A stretch of DNA of 64,000 nt from Cutaneotrichosporon cavernicola (lineage: Eukaryota; Basidiomycota; Tremellomycetes; Trichosporonales; Trichosporonaceae). The DNA lies in contig NC_083397.1 of the NCBI RefSeq assembly GCF_030864355.1, positions 806,001-870,000 of the forward strand, read 5' to 3'. Below the pieces are notes generated by a model. The model was not told the origin of the DNA and made no database searches. It worked only from the letters and a program-made list of their open reading frames with translations. This document shows positions 54,934 to 64,000 of the stretch, in pieces. Every line of letters begins with the position of its first letter. Position 1 is the stretch's first letter. Position numbers and translations under genes: made by a program.

Positions 54934-55958
54934 AACAGCATGTAGGATGCATCGATAAGAATAAGAGTGGGCGCTAGTGGGGGAGATAACGCCATCGGAC
55001 ATGTCCGTGCGATAGTGTTGCGGATCCGAGATGGCGGGTCTGAGGGTAGTTGAGGGTATCCGTGCCTCGGTTAGCACGGAAGGAAGTTTGGTCTGTCCGT
55101 GCGGTTACGAGGAGAGGATCGGGTATAAAGATCAGTCGTCCCACGTCTACGTCTAGTATTGATGCAGATGAATACAAGATACATTACCCCGACGCCCGTA
55201 CGCCTGACGTCCGCTACAAATATAGGTATCCTCGTATCCTCCTCCCTGAGGAATACGTGCTTACCTCTAGCACATCGGATATCATCGACGCACAGAGACT
55301 GACCGTGCGTTGACGGGCCGACGTCGTCTTCTTGACATCTCACCGCGGTTCTCAACGGCCGGTTCTCAAAACTTGAGAAGTGAGGAGGAATGAGTGAGGG
55401 TGTGTGCTTCCGCATGTCTCAAAACTCAAAACGGGCTAACATTTCATCATTTCATTAGTTTTTGGCAAGAAGCAAGCACACGTGCAAAGTTCCCTCATCC
55501 TTCATTGCTCATTGCTCATTGCTTGTTATCCAATTGTGCCAAGTTGACAAGTCAACAAGTTGACGGGCTTTATGGCTCCACTTTGCCTAGAGCGCGTGCC
55601 TTATCTTTGTTATGTTCCCTATCCTCCTGTGTCTGGACCAAAGAGAAATATCAGAGTTGGACCACACGGCCACACGGTCAAAAGGATTAAGGGAGGTGCC
55701 TGAATGTATATTTCATCCCCGCCAATACCTATTACAGATTACTAGGGCGCGAGGGCGACGCCTTTTTGAACCCTCCCCCCTATCTGTCAAGGTACAAACG
55801 ATATCCCCGAGTCACTTGGCTGTACTGCCACTAGTCGCTCATCTCTAATCACTCATCACTCTACTTGAATCAACTCCTTCCTCATCTCTCATCTCTTGGC
55901 CAAGATCCACAAAACGCCCCCTCCCATCCCCCGCCCCCCCATGCGCCCTTCATAGGCC
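54934..55958. other. AT-richer intergenic region
   Basis: 1.0 kb between the amidohydrolase and EOS1. It has short local repeats (TCATTGCTCATTGCTCATTGC at about 55502-55522, and AAGTTGACAAGTCAACAAGTTGAC at about 55541-55564, which can form small stems). The right end is a C/T-rich leader for EOS1. No gene seen. Confidence 0.45.
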
Positions 55959-58284
55959 ATGTCAGCGACTCAGTCGCCGCCATCTTCCCTACAACACATG
56001 CAATCCTCACACTCACCTTCACACCCACACCCGCTCCCACACCCACACCCACACTCACACTCACACTCGCCCTCACACTCGCACTTGCACTCGCATTCCC
56101 TCTCCCTCTCAACTTCCCCTTCCACATCATATCAACCAAATGTCTCATCTCCTCTCATCCAGCCATCGGCATCGGGCTCGCCCACAGAGTCTCGCCGCTC
56201 TCCACGCGCTCTGCGACGCTCTCCACTCGTCAACACAGGCCACATCTCCCTACCGCCAGCCATTCTCGCACAACACCTGAGCGTACAGCTGCAAAAGGCT
56301 CAGGTTGGACGCAAACTTTCAAAGAGCGCCCCGACATCTCCTATGAGCAGACCGGTGCGCGACATGTCCCATGGCCTCTCGCCAATGTCGACAATAACTC
56401 CCATCGACCTCAACACCGCCAATGGTGGTAGCCCCGTAGCCTCCTCCCCACAACTGAAAGCACAAGTTCGGGCTAACGGAGCCTACAACGGCAACACGGC
56501 CCGCTCCCCTGCTGCAGTGCAACACCCGACCCTCCAGCCGGCCGCTCACATCGAGTCACGCTCACCATCACAGTCGCCCCGGACCTTGCAAAGGCTATCG
56601 CCCGAGGCGTCCCTCAAGCCACTCTCCCAACTTGCCGCAACCAACCCCGCCCTAAGCGCCAATCCCCGAACGAAGGCTCCTCAGCGGGGCGCAACGATCC
56701 CTCCAGTGCAACAACGTCCCACGCCCTCGTACTATAATTTGCCAAATACCGGATCGTCATCTGGGGCGTCCTCTGGTTCTTCTCGAACCGTACGTGCAGG
56801 CGCTCGGAAGCGCGCAGGCTCCAACCCGCGCCCTCCATCGTCAACGTCATCCGAAGATACGGAAACAGATGGGGATTCGGACTCGACGTTGATGCCTGGC
56901 CGCATGCGGCACCAGCACTCCAAGTCGCAGCCCGACCTCACGGCTCTGCGGTCGCGTCTCGCGGAGAGCTGGGCGAACCAGCAGCAGGAAGAACGGCGGT
57001 TGCGCGAGGAGGCCCAGGCCCATTCGCTTCTGAGCCGGCGGCGGAGTCACGGCCGCAACACACCGCCGATTCGTCCCATCCCGCTCGCTGCCGCACATCC
57101 GCACGCCCATTCGCATCGCCAGTCGTCGACAGGATTTGCGAGCGCGTTGCCCCAGAGCGCACTGGGGCTGCGCCATTCGCCGCGAGCGAGCACCGTGGCG
57201 CTCTCACAGTTGACGCCGATATCGAGCTCGCCGCGGACCGAGTCGAGCGCAGATGACTCGCCATGGAGTCTGCGCGGCATCACCCTCCCTCACGGCGGTA
57301 TGACCGGGTCCGAGGACGCGGACGACGATCTCGAATCGACCGACTCACCGTCGTCAGGCTCGCTCTCGTTCTCGCCTAAACTGCGCCGGCGGCAACGCCA
57401 AAACGACAAGCGGGCTGGCTCTGGGTCATCGGGTGGGCCTGGACCTGTCCTGGGCCTTTTCCTGGAGCCAAACTCAGCCGACGAGCGAGGTTTGCAGAGC
57501 CTCGTCGACCTGAGGCCAGAGAGCATCGAGGCGCGCCTGCGTCGCTCCTCGCTCCTCAACTTCCGGCTGCTAGCGGTCGTGCCGGCGCTGTGGGGGATCA
57601 GTGTGCTAACGCACGCGCTGATCACTGGCGCGCTGTGGCACGACGTGTGGCCGTGGGGCGTCGACATGTCGCGCGAGTCAGTTGAGAGACTCGTGCAGGG
57701 TCTGCACGTGTATGAGGGCATCGAACGACCAGTCCATCGCGGCGACATGGCACTAGCAATTGCATGGGTGAGTCCTGCGCTGAGTCCTGCGCTGGCTCTG
57801 CTGACTCCAGGCTGTGGTTACGGCGCACTTTTGCTTCTGCCTGACGACGGGATTGACCCACCGCTGGCGCTCATACTACTCTCTCCCATCGACGGTCACC
57901 CGCCTCGTCTCCCTCCAATGTCTCTGCTGGCCCGCGACCTACACGACATTATGGGTACTTGGCCCTCGCCGCCCGCTGCTCGCATGGGTAGTCATCGGCG
58001 TAACGACAGGCTGGAGCCGGACAGTCCAGATGTGGGTAACCTCCAACGTCGTGGTCGACGACGACGGGGGCGACGTTACCCCCGGCCCTCGGCGCTCTCC
58101 GCCCCTCCGTCCACCACCACCTCCATCACACGTGACCGGCTGGCGCAAGTTTACGTACGGCCGCCGATGGGACTGGGACGCGGTCGCGCGTGAGGTGGGA
58201 TGGAAAGTCGGCGCGCTACTCCTCGTTACGTGTGCGTGGCTCTTCTGGAGAGTTGACGGAATCCCGACCTTCGGGAATGTGTAG
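55959..58284 (+). CDS. EOS1: EOS1-type N-glycosylation/oxidative-stress protein
   Basis: Exons 55959-57767 and 57811-58284 with a 43-nt intron; 760 aa. The family domain is the C-terminal part, with several membrane spans: LLNFRLLAVVPALWGISVLT, then over the intron AVVTAHFCFCLTTGLTH, and the signature LQCLCWPATYTTLWVLG, LAWVVIGVTTGWSRTVQMWV, TSN. Yeast Eos1 is an ER membrane protein linked to N-glycosylation and oxidative stress tolerance. The first 500 residues are disordered and Ser/Pro-rich and begin with a His/Pro/Ser run encoded by a CACACC-like repeat (about 56014-56100), followed by KLSKSAPTSP and HSKSQPDL motifs that look like phosphosites. Such a long N-terminal extension is common in basidiomycete versions. 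Confidence 0.85.
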
Positions 58285-58969
58285 GGTAGATGGGAATCTA
58301 CCACATCGAAGGGAGTAGACCTTGTATGCAATAGTTTTCTGGCAACGGCGAACGTAGGCGTGCTGATTGGCTCATCGAGTAACTCACGATAGGAAAGCGT
58401 AAGTACGCCCACGTCCACAGAGGTGGTAACGTTACGTTCTATCTTACCCCGCCCCTCCTCGCATCATGTTGCCCCCACTCGTAGCGTGCTCCGTGTCGTT
58501 TAGCAAGTCAGGCTCGGTGACGGCAATGGACCGCCAGACATATGATGGCTAATGGCTGTTGGCCGATGTGGTAATGTATGTGACTCAGAGGCATCACACC
58601 ATTGTCCAAGGTTACCATCAAACCTTTGCCCATCACTGATTGCTCCCAAGCCGCAGTGCTCTTACAAATTGTGGCTGCGTGTGTTGCGAAACATAGAACA
58701 CATAAATCTCGCACTCCGGGGAGCAGCACCTCGCTACACCGAATGTCATTCACGGTGAGAGCAATCGGTTGTGTTTTTTCTGCTAACAAGGGAGATCACC
58801 GACATAAACAAGTGCACAATTGCATTCCGCATCAGTTAACAGTTGCGGCCTTTGTCCTCCATCACCACGATGGTATATATTCTCTCTCGTCGTCCATCGA
58901 CCCTCCCTCCCCACCCCAACACCTATCATATCGACACCATCTACACTCAACATATCCAACGACGACAGC
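58285..58969. promoter_or_regulatory. Intergenic region with TATA box
   Basis: 685 bp. Near the right end is TATATATT (58874-58881), about 90 bp above the next ATG, followed by a C/T-rich leader. No gene seen in the rest. Confidence 0.5.
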
Positions 58970-59302
58970 ATGGCCCCAACTAAGCCAACCAAGTCCTCCC
59001 CAACCGGCAAGGCCAAGTCGAGCGCAAATGAGCGGAGCTGGACCTCGGCCTCGAACACAGTCACCGCCCGGCCAAAGCCACGCCCACGCCTGGTCATCAA
59101 CACTGCACTTGCCCAGACGTGGTCTGTCGACGACACGCCGCCCGCGCCGACACAGACACATATGCCGATCAACATCAACCTCCCTCGAGTCAACAATGTG
59201 GCCACTGGTGCGCAACGCGCCGCGCCCACATCTCCCGCGCCTCCGGGCACGCCGACCGCTGCATTGGCGGCCCTCCGCCTACGTGAGGAGCCGACCAAGT
59301 AG
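58970..59302 (+). CDS. Small basic low-complexity protein
   Basis: 110 aa, one exon, not recognised. Composition is Thr/Pro/Ala/Lys-rich (MAPTKPTKSSPTGKAKSSAN; TARPKPRPRLVINTALAQTW). A middle part, MPININLPRVNNVATGAQRA, and an Ala/Pro end complete it. Support for a real gene is a strong TATA about 90 bp upstream, a C/T-rich leader, a good ATG context (GCATGGCC), and gene-like GC bias at third positions. It could still be a spurious ORF, as there is no domain. The frame is open upstream to 58820 but without another ATG close to the TATA. Confidence 0.5.
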   Translation: MAPTKPTKSSPTGKAKSSANERSWTSASNTVTARPKPRPRLVINTALAQTWSVDDTPPAPTQTHMPININLPRVNNVATGAQRAAPTSPAPPGTPTAALAALRLREEPTK

Positions 59303-59491
59303 TATCCCGTTGTAGTGTACGTCGAGTTCGAGGGGTGAATAATGGATTATGGTGTGCTTCGGAGCTCCGAGTTGTGTGTATTCAATCAACGCTTCATTAT
59401 CGTCGCATTAGCAAGAATCAGCAAGGTGAGCCGCACTCGATGGGGTCGATACGCTCCAGAAGCAATACAAATACATGGAGGAGGATGCGGT

Positions 59492-61006
59492 CTACTTCTT
59501 CTCATCCCCCTTGGGCCCCTCTCTCGCTACTCCACCCTCCCCACCCTCCCCACCCTCCCCACCCTCTCCCCCCTTCCCCTCCTCAGCCTTATCCACAAGG
59601 TCCCACCCCTCCCCCCTCCAAAGAGCTATCCGCCACAACGCCACCACGAGCGGAACACCGCCTCCCCGCCCTTTATCAATCTTGGGAATCTGCACGGCGA
59701 CAAGCGGTGCCTCCTCCTCCTCCCTATGCGCCTCGACCTCGGCCGTAGGGGTCGTAACATGACCCCCAGCAGCCTCGGCACAGCGCCGTGTAAACACCCT
59801 CTGAGCAGAGAGAACGTCCTCCACCAACGCGCCGCAACGCGGATCAGCGCCGAGCAGAGCATGTAGTGGAAAGAAGGGCACATCTCCACCGGCCTCGGGA
59901 TCGTAGTTTCGTGCCCCTTCGCGCCGCAGCATTGGCACCTTTGGATTCTCGCGCTCCTCGGCCGTGAGTTTGCTCTTGGCTCCGAACCGCACGTCCATCA
60001 CTGCGATAGCTCCGCGCGGCGCTGCACCACGCTTGACACCCTCCATCTCGGCCTTGGAGAGCGGCCGCAATACTTTACACGACTCGAGACATTCTCCTCT
60101 GGCAGGAGGCTTAGCGGATCCAATACGAGCGTGGAGGAGTTCGAGTTCCTGTGCGACTCGGAGGACGAGCTCGGCCCCAACTTGCTCCATAATGTTATCC
60201 GCGACCTTTGGAGGTCCCTTTGTAAGGCTTGCGAGCTCGCGTTTACTGTTGACAATACCGGCGACGAGGTCGGGCTTGAGTGCGACCCATGCGCCGTGTC
60301 CCGGTCGCCGAGGAACGTAGCGCGGGTGCTGCAGTCCATCAGGCGCAGCGAGGATACGTGGTGTCCCCGACTTGTCACGGACCAGAATCGGGGCGAGTTT
60401 CATCATATATGCCGTGTGCAGGCGACCGTGGGTAGCTGCACATCGGCGTAACGGCGTGTTCTGCATCACAGCTGAAATCAGAACTGATTGAAGGGGATAC
60501 GCACCGACAGGATCGAGTCGCCAGCTCGCGGAGCGGTCTGGCTTGGACCGGCGTAAGGCAAAGTTGATCTTTGTGCGCGTGGGATAGTTGCCGAAGATGG
60601 CGGAACGCTCGCGACCTCCCTCAAGTACTGGGGCGGTTGGGACGTATTCTGGCTCCTCCTTGGCGATTTTACGCAGATACGCGCCGGGGTCATTCGCCGA
60701 ACCGGATGACGAGGCGCCGGCGCGCGCGATCCCGTTTCTTATATGCTCGAGACGATCAATACGGCCTAGGACGAGGTTGGTTGGCCGCATGAGAATGAGC
60801 GTACTTTGATCAGTAAACTTGGCCGAAGGAAATACGTCATGCTCAAAAACAGCTTGGACAGAGCGACGCAACTGAATAGCCGGGATTTGATCCCGTCGCC
60901 GCACCTTGAGCAATGGCTGATCAGTTAGAACGTCCCAATGGGACATTGATACCCCACAGCATCGCACTCTCTCCCTCCTACATAACCCACCCCCGCCCGC
61001 GGACAT
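59492..61006 (-). CDS. Hypothetical protein with GGE repeats
   Basis: Long intronless frame, 504 aa from ATG 61006 or 484 aa from ATG 60946. Not recognised. The N-terminal half reads like an ordered, basic, possibly mitochondrial or nucleic-acid-binding protein: QIPAIQLRRSVQAVFEHDVF, LILMRPTNLVLGRIDRLEHI, IFGNYPTRTKINFALRRSKP, RYVPRRPGHGAWVALKPDL. The C-terminal third is Glu/Gly-rich and ends in GGEGGEGGEGGEGG then KGDEKK, encoded by a CCCTCC-type repeat at about 59520-59570. The start is uncertain: ATG 61006 lies one base from the ATG (61008) of the divergent carrier gene. If both were used the two genes would have no 5' spacing, so 60946 is more likely. Confidence 0.7.
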   Translation of the reverse strand: MSAGGGGLCRRERVRCCGVSMSHWDVLTDQPLLKVRRRDQIPAIQLRRSVQAVFEHDVFPSAKFTDQSTLILMRPTNLVLGRIDRLEHIRNGIARAGASSSGSANDPGAYLRKIAKEEPEYVPTAPVLEGGRERSAIFGNYPTRTKINFALRRSKPDRSASWRLDPVGAYPLQSVLISAVMQNTPLRRCAATHGRLHTAYMMKLAPILVRDKSGTPRILAAPDGLQHPRYVPRRPGHGAWVALKPDLVAGIVNSKRELASLTKGPPKVADNIMEQVGAELVLRVAQELELLHARIGSAKPPARGECLESCKVLRPLSKAEMEGVKRGAAPRGAIAVMDVRFGAKSKLTAEERENPKVPMLRREGARNYDPEAGGDVPFFPLHALLGADPRCGALVEDVLSAQRVFTRRCAEAAGGHVTTPTAEVEAHREEEEAPLVAVQIPKIDKGRGGGVPLVVALWRIALWRGEGWDLVDKAEEGKGGEGGEGGEGGEGGVAREGPKGDEKK

Positions 61007-61010
61007 TATG
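61004..61010. promoter_or_regulatory. Head-to-head start codons
   Basis: CATTATG: CAT at 61004-61006 is the ATG of the minus-strand gene and ATG at 61008-61010 starts the carrier. The shared promoter must overlap one of the coding regions unless the minus gene starts at 60946. Confidence 0.6.
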
Positions 61011-62776
61011 GCGGCGACGGGGTGAGTTCTTCCCGTGACCCAGCTGACAGAAGGGGATACGACGGCGTCTGGATGCGCCGCGCGCGCCAAACCGACGAGT
61101 GGCTCGCTGGTGAGTGTCGAACGCAAGAGGTTGAGCTTGAGCTTGGGTTGAGCTGGGGTTGGGGTTGGTTGGTTGTGGATGAGACGTATGCTCTTTGTGT
61201 GACGGAGAGATCGCCGGCCGCCGTTGCCACCACGCCGCCATCAGTGCACTGCACCGCTTGGCTTGTGCCTATCAGGAAGAAGAGCGAGGATAGCCGAGCC
61301 CGCCGAACTGCCAAACGTCGAGCACCACTGATAACAGGCCACAAGGTCGTCGTGTCCGCTACGACCGCGTCGATTATCTCTACCTTTGCCGGCTTCCCGG
61401 TGAGTAGCTTGCTTGCGGGAGCCGAGCTTGTCCGCTAGAGCCAACCTGGGCGCCCGGCCCCGGCCATTCCGCAGCCGAGCGGGGCGCAAGGCCATGCCAT
61501 AGTAGTGTCGGTGGCTACAGCGGCGCACAGTGGCGCATAGTAGCGTACAGCATGTCAGCGTCGTCGACTAACACCAGCTCGATTCGCTCAAGTCGCGTCT
61601 CCAGAGCTCGCGCGAGAATATCCCAATGGCGCGCCTCGCCGCAGACGTCGTCCGCGAAGAAGGTATCGGCGGGTGAGTTGTTGTCTGGTCCTGCTGACGA
61701 GAGACTGTGGCGCGGCTTCCCCTTACCCCTCATCACCATCTCGATCGTGCGCACAATCTCATTCACGATCTACACGAGTACCAAGCGTATCCTGAACTCT
61801 ACCGCCGACTCACCGCCACCAGTCACCAAGCCATGGATCGACCTCCACCTCGGAATACTGAACAAGAACCGCACCTTTGACGTGGCCATGACCTCGCTCA
61901 TTGCTGGCGGAGCTTCAGGTGCCGTAGTATGTATCGGTAGCGCGCCGTTCGAACTAGTCAAGGTCCGCCGCCAGCTCGAGTACCAGATTTATCGCGACTC
62001 TCATCCAGAACTCTTCGCGCCTACACAAAAGCCACATGTACCACAAGCACCAAAAGTCGTACCCCTCCTCCATGCCGGACCGGTCGAGGTCGTTGCGGAC
62101 GCAATCGAAAACTCGGTCGCGTCCAATAAGGCTCGACCGTCGGGGTCGCCCCAGTTCGTGGCCCCAACCACGATGCAGGCCGTACGCATGATTGTACGTT
62201 CCCTGGGCCCGATGGGCTTGTGGAACGGCTTTCCTCTCCATTTTGTGCGCGATACCCTCGGAACCGCACTGTACTTTGCCGAGTATGACGTGATGCGCTT
62301 CTGGCTCTCGGGCGCCCGGGGGAGTGGAAAGCGCGAGGACAAGTTCGGGAGTACAACCACACAGGCCGACTTGCCGGCCTGGGCGCGCGGGTGGCTACCA
62401 GCCCAGTTCGTGCCGTTCCTCTGCGGCTCGCTTGCAGGCGTCACGTCCTGGGCCCTGATTTACCCCGTCGACGCGATCAAGACAAAGGCGCAACAGCGTG
62501 CCATGTCGGGCCTCGCACCACGGACACCGTACACCCAGCTCCGGCGACTGGTACGCGGGACAGATGGTACCAAGCCATGGTTGTCCGGCATTGCGCGGTT
62601 GTATCGCGGGTACGTCGGACGTCGGCTAGATGCCAATTCAAGTAGCTGACACCAGCCTCGGTGTATCCATGGTCCGCTCGATGCTCACGCACGGCCTGCT
62701 TTGGACCCTCGTTGACTGGACGAGCGGCTATATTGACGGGCGACCAGTCGAGCGCTTCGTCGAGCGCCTGGCCTAG
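61008..62776 (+). CDS. Mitochondrial carrier (SLC25) family protein
   Basis: Exons 61008-61021, 61054-61109, 61338-61399, 61578-61672, 61704-62609 and 62656-62776; introns 32, 228, 178, 31 and 46 nt; 417 aa. All three repeats of the family are present. Repeat 1 has FAGFP joined over intron 3 to LDSLKSRLQSS (PxDxxKxR). Repeat 2 has SAPFELVKVRRQLEYQ. Repeat 3 has IYPVDAIKTKAQQR. Further transporter segments are LWRGFPLPLITISIVRTISF and GLWNGFPLHFVRDTLGTALY. The insert in repeat 2 (about residues 160-205) is longer than usual. The substrate is unknown; carnitine/ornithine-like carriers are the nearest guess. The N-terminal exons are short and less certain, because the first intron has two possible acceptors. 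Confidence 0.85.
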
Positions 62777-62965
62777 CCAACGAAACCCACGAAGTTGGCC
62801 ACCACTGAAGATCCCGCGCCAGCCAGGCGCAACCCACAAGAATCCCTAGAACTAGCCACAACCACAGTGTCAGACCATGCATACGCCGCGAGGGCTCTAC
62901 AGCATGCTGGATGCAGGGTATATGTCAAGAATATTGTTTAGTTTTCTTCTGAAGCCCTCTCTATG

Positions 62966-64000
62966 CTACTCGGCCACCGGCGCCTTTTCTTTCTTGGCGT
63001 TGACCGGGTGAGCGAGCGCGCTCTCGTCTGCCCACTCCTTGGTCGCCATCTGGGTCAGGCGCGAGACGCAACGCGCGAATGCGAACAACTCCTCGTCTGA
63101 GCTGAAGAGGGACGACGAGCCCACCACCTCGGAGCTGATGCCCAGGTCGGTCATCGTCTGCTTGATCACGTCGTCGTCCATCGCCGAGCCGTTCTCATCC
63201 GAGAAGATGCCGTAGATCGGACCGTCAGACGAGAGGAAGAGTTTTGTCTGGCGTCAGTTGTGTTGAATGAATATCAAAGATGATCAAGGTAGGCTTGGGG
63301 AACAACCCCGGTCCTTCGCTCCTTCGCTCCTTCGCGGCTCGCTTTACTCGCACGTTTGGCACCCACCTTGTTCTCGTAGCACGCGTCGATAAACGTGATG
63401 AAGCGACGAGCCTGGTCACGCTCACTCAGGGTGAGCTTGGGCACGTCCTCAACAAACACGGTTGGGAACTTGGCCGTGATCTCGAGGTAGTCAGCCGCGC
63501 TGAGTGGGTGGTTACACAAGGCGTCAAACGTGAATCGCGCGACGCGGGCAGACGACTCGGGAACGGTCAGCTCGCGGCCCCAAAGCGGGAGTTTGCGGTT
63601 GATCTTGATGTCAGGGGGGTCTGAATCGGCGGAGGCGAAGCCGTGAAAGAGCTTGTCCATCTCGGCCGACGTCGCCGCGTTCAGCGGGTGGTAGTAGACA
63701 TGTGTGATTGTCCGCGGCATCTTGCGGTAATCTGTGTGTGTGTGAGTACAAATCATCTAAACACAAACGCAAAACTCACCAGTGCCCGAGTTGAGGTCGA
63801 CAATGTCAAAGCGCTGCTTGATAAGGTCAATCGCGGGGATGAACGACTCGCGCTGGATACCGTTGATATACAGCTCGTCAGGGTGGCGGCTGCCGTCAGC
63901 CCAGCCAACATCTCAATGTTCAACGTACTTGGACGTGATGACCGCGACGACGCCAAAGTCCGTCAGGCGCTCAAAGAGGCTACGCAGAAGCATGGCCGTC
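62966..64000 (-). CDS. AFG1: AFG1-type mitochondrial AAA ATPase (3' part)
   Basis: 3' portion of a mitochondrial inner-membrane ATPase of the AFG1/LACE1 family, involved in turnover of respiratory-chain subunits; the 5' part with the Walker motifs lies outside the window. Exons in view: 64000-63929 (partial), 63889-63780, 63731-63367 and 63247-62966; introns 39, 48 and 119 nt. Seen: [20 protein letters not shown] then [57 protein letters not shown] then [18 protein letters not shown]. The block order is that of the family's ATPase C-half. The exon 64000-63929 is in frame with its neighbour only if intron 63928-63890 is removed, which also restores TSNRHPDELY. Confidence 0.92.

Noticed and set aside
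56014..56100. Regular CACACC-like repeats, first thought to be a repeat array
   Set aside because: They are in-frame codons for a His/Pro/Ser run of the EOS1 protein; no spacers, so neither CRISPR nor telomeric.
59510..59580. CCCTCC tandem repeat as a regulatory satellite
   Set aside because: It encodes the GGE repeat of the minus-strand protein in frame.

Overview
The window is nuclear DNA of a GC-rich basidiomycete yeast. Nearly every gene has several tiny introns, most of them 31-48 nt. They have GT donors, a CTRAC branch motif a few bases from the 3' end, and AG acceptors. Genes are dense on both strands with short divergent promoters. The intron style, the protein variants and the chromovirus suggest Tremellomycetes, most likely Trichosporonales; this taxonomic placement is inference. 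All exon models below were worked out by eye from splice motifs, reading phase and protein family conservation.

Layout. At 1-5 kb lie the 3' end of a UBP14/USP5 deubiquitinase, APC10/DOC1 with its C-terminal Ile-Arg tail, an OPT transporter and EMC3. At 5.5-10 kb is a 13-exon ELP1 (Elongator). At 11-14 kb are an unknown membrane protein and a BTG/Tob-domain protein. At 14.7-20.9 kb is an inserted Ty3/gypsy chromovirus with two identical 205-bp LTRs and a 5-bp target duplication. Its polyprotein is open except for one frameshift between RNase H and integrase. At 21-26 kb are an intronless DszC/SfnB-like flavoprotein, a TDG/Mug-type DNA glycosylase and a Ctk2-like cyclin. At 26-31 kb is a 12-exon CFT1/CPSF160.

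At 31-38 kb are cytochrome c1, PRP18 and a large unknown protein that combines a signal anchor, LEA-like 11-residue repeats and a C-terminal KDEL. At 39-46 kb are alpha-COP, a PMP3/SNA-type membrane protein and homoserine kinase. At 47-51 kb are a UXT-like prefoldin alpha subunit, a complex I 21-kDa subunit and a RING-H2 protein. At 53-58 kb are an N-acyl-D-amino-acid deacylase-like amidohydrolase and EOS1. At 59-64 kb are a small basic protein, an unknown protein, a mitochondrial carrier and the 3' end of AFG1.

There is no sign of a functional gene cluster; most entries are single-copy housekeeping genes (RNA processing, secretory pathway, respiration, ubiquitin, amino acid metabolism). The stretches most worth a second look are the young retroelement with its frameshift in a small in-frame repeat, the LEA/KDEL protein, the desulfurase-like gene without introns, the head-to-head ATGs near 61 kb, and two strong hairpins in non-coding DNA. 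No rRNA, convincing tRNA or CRISPR array was seen.
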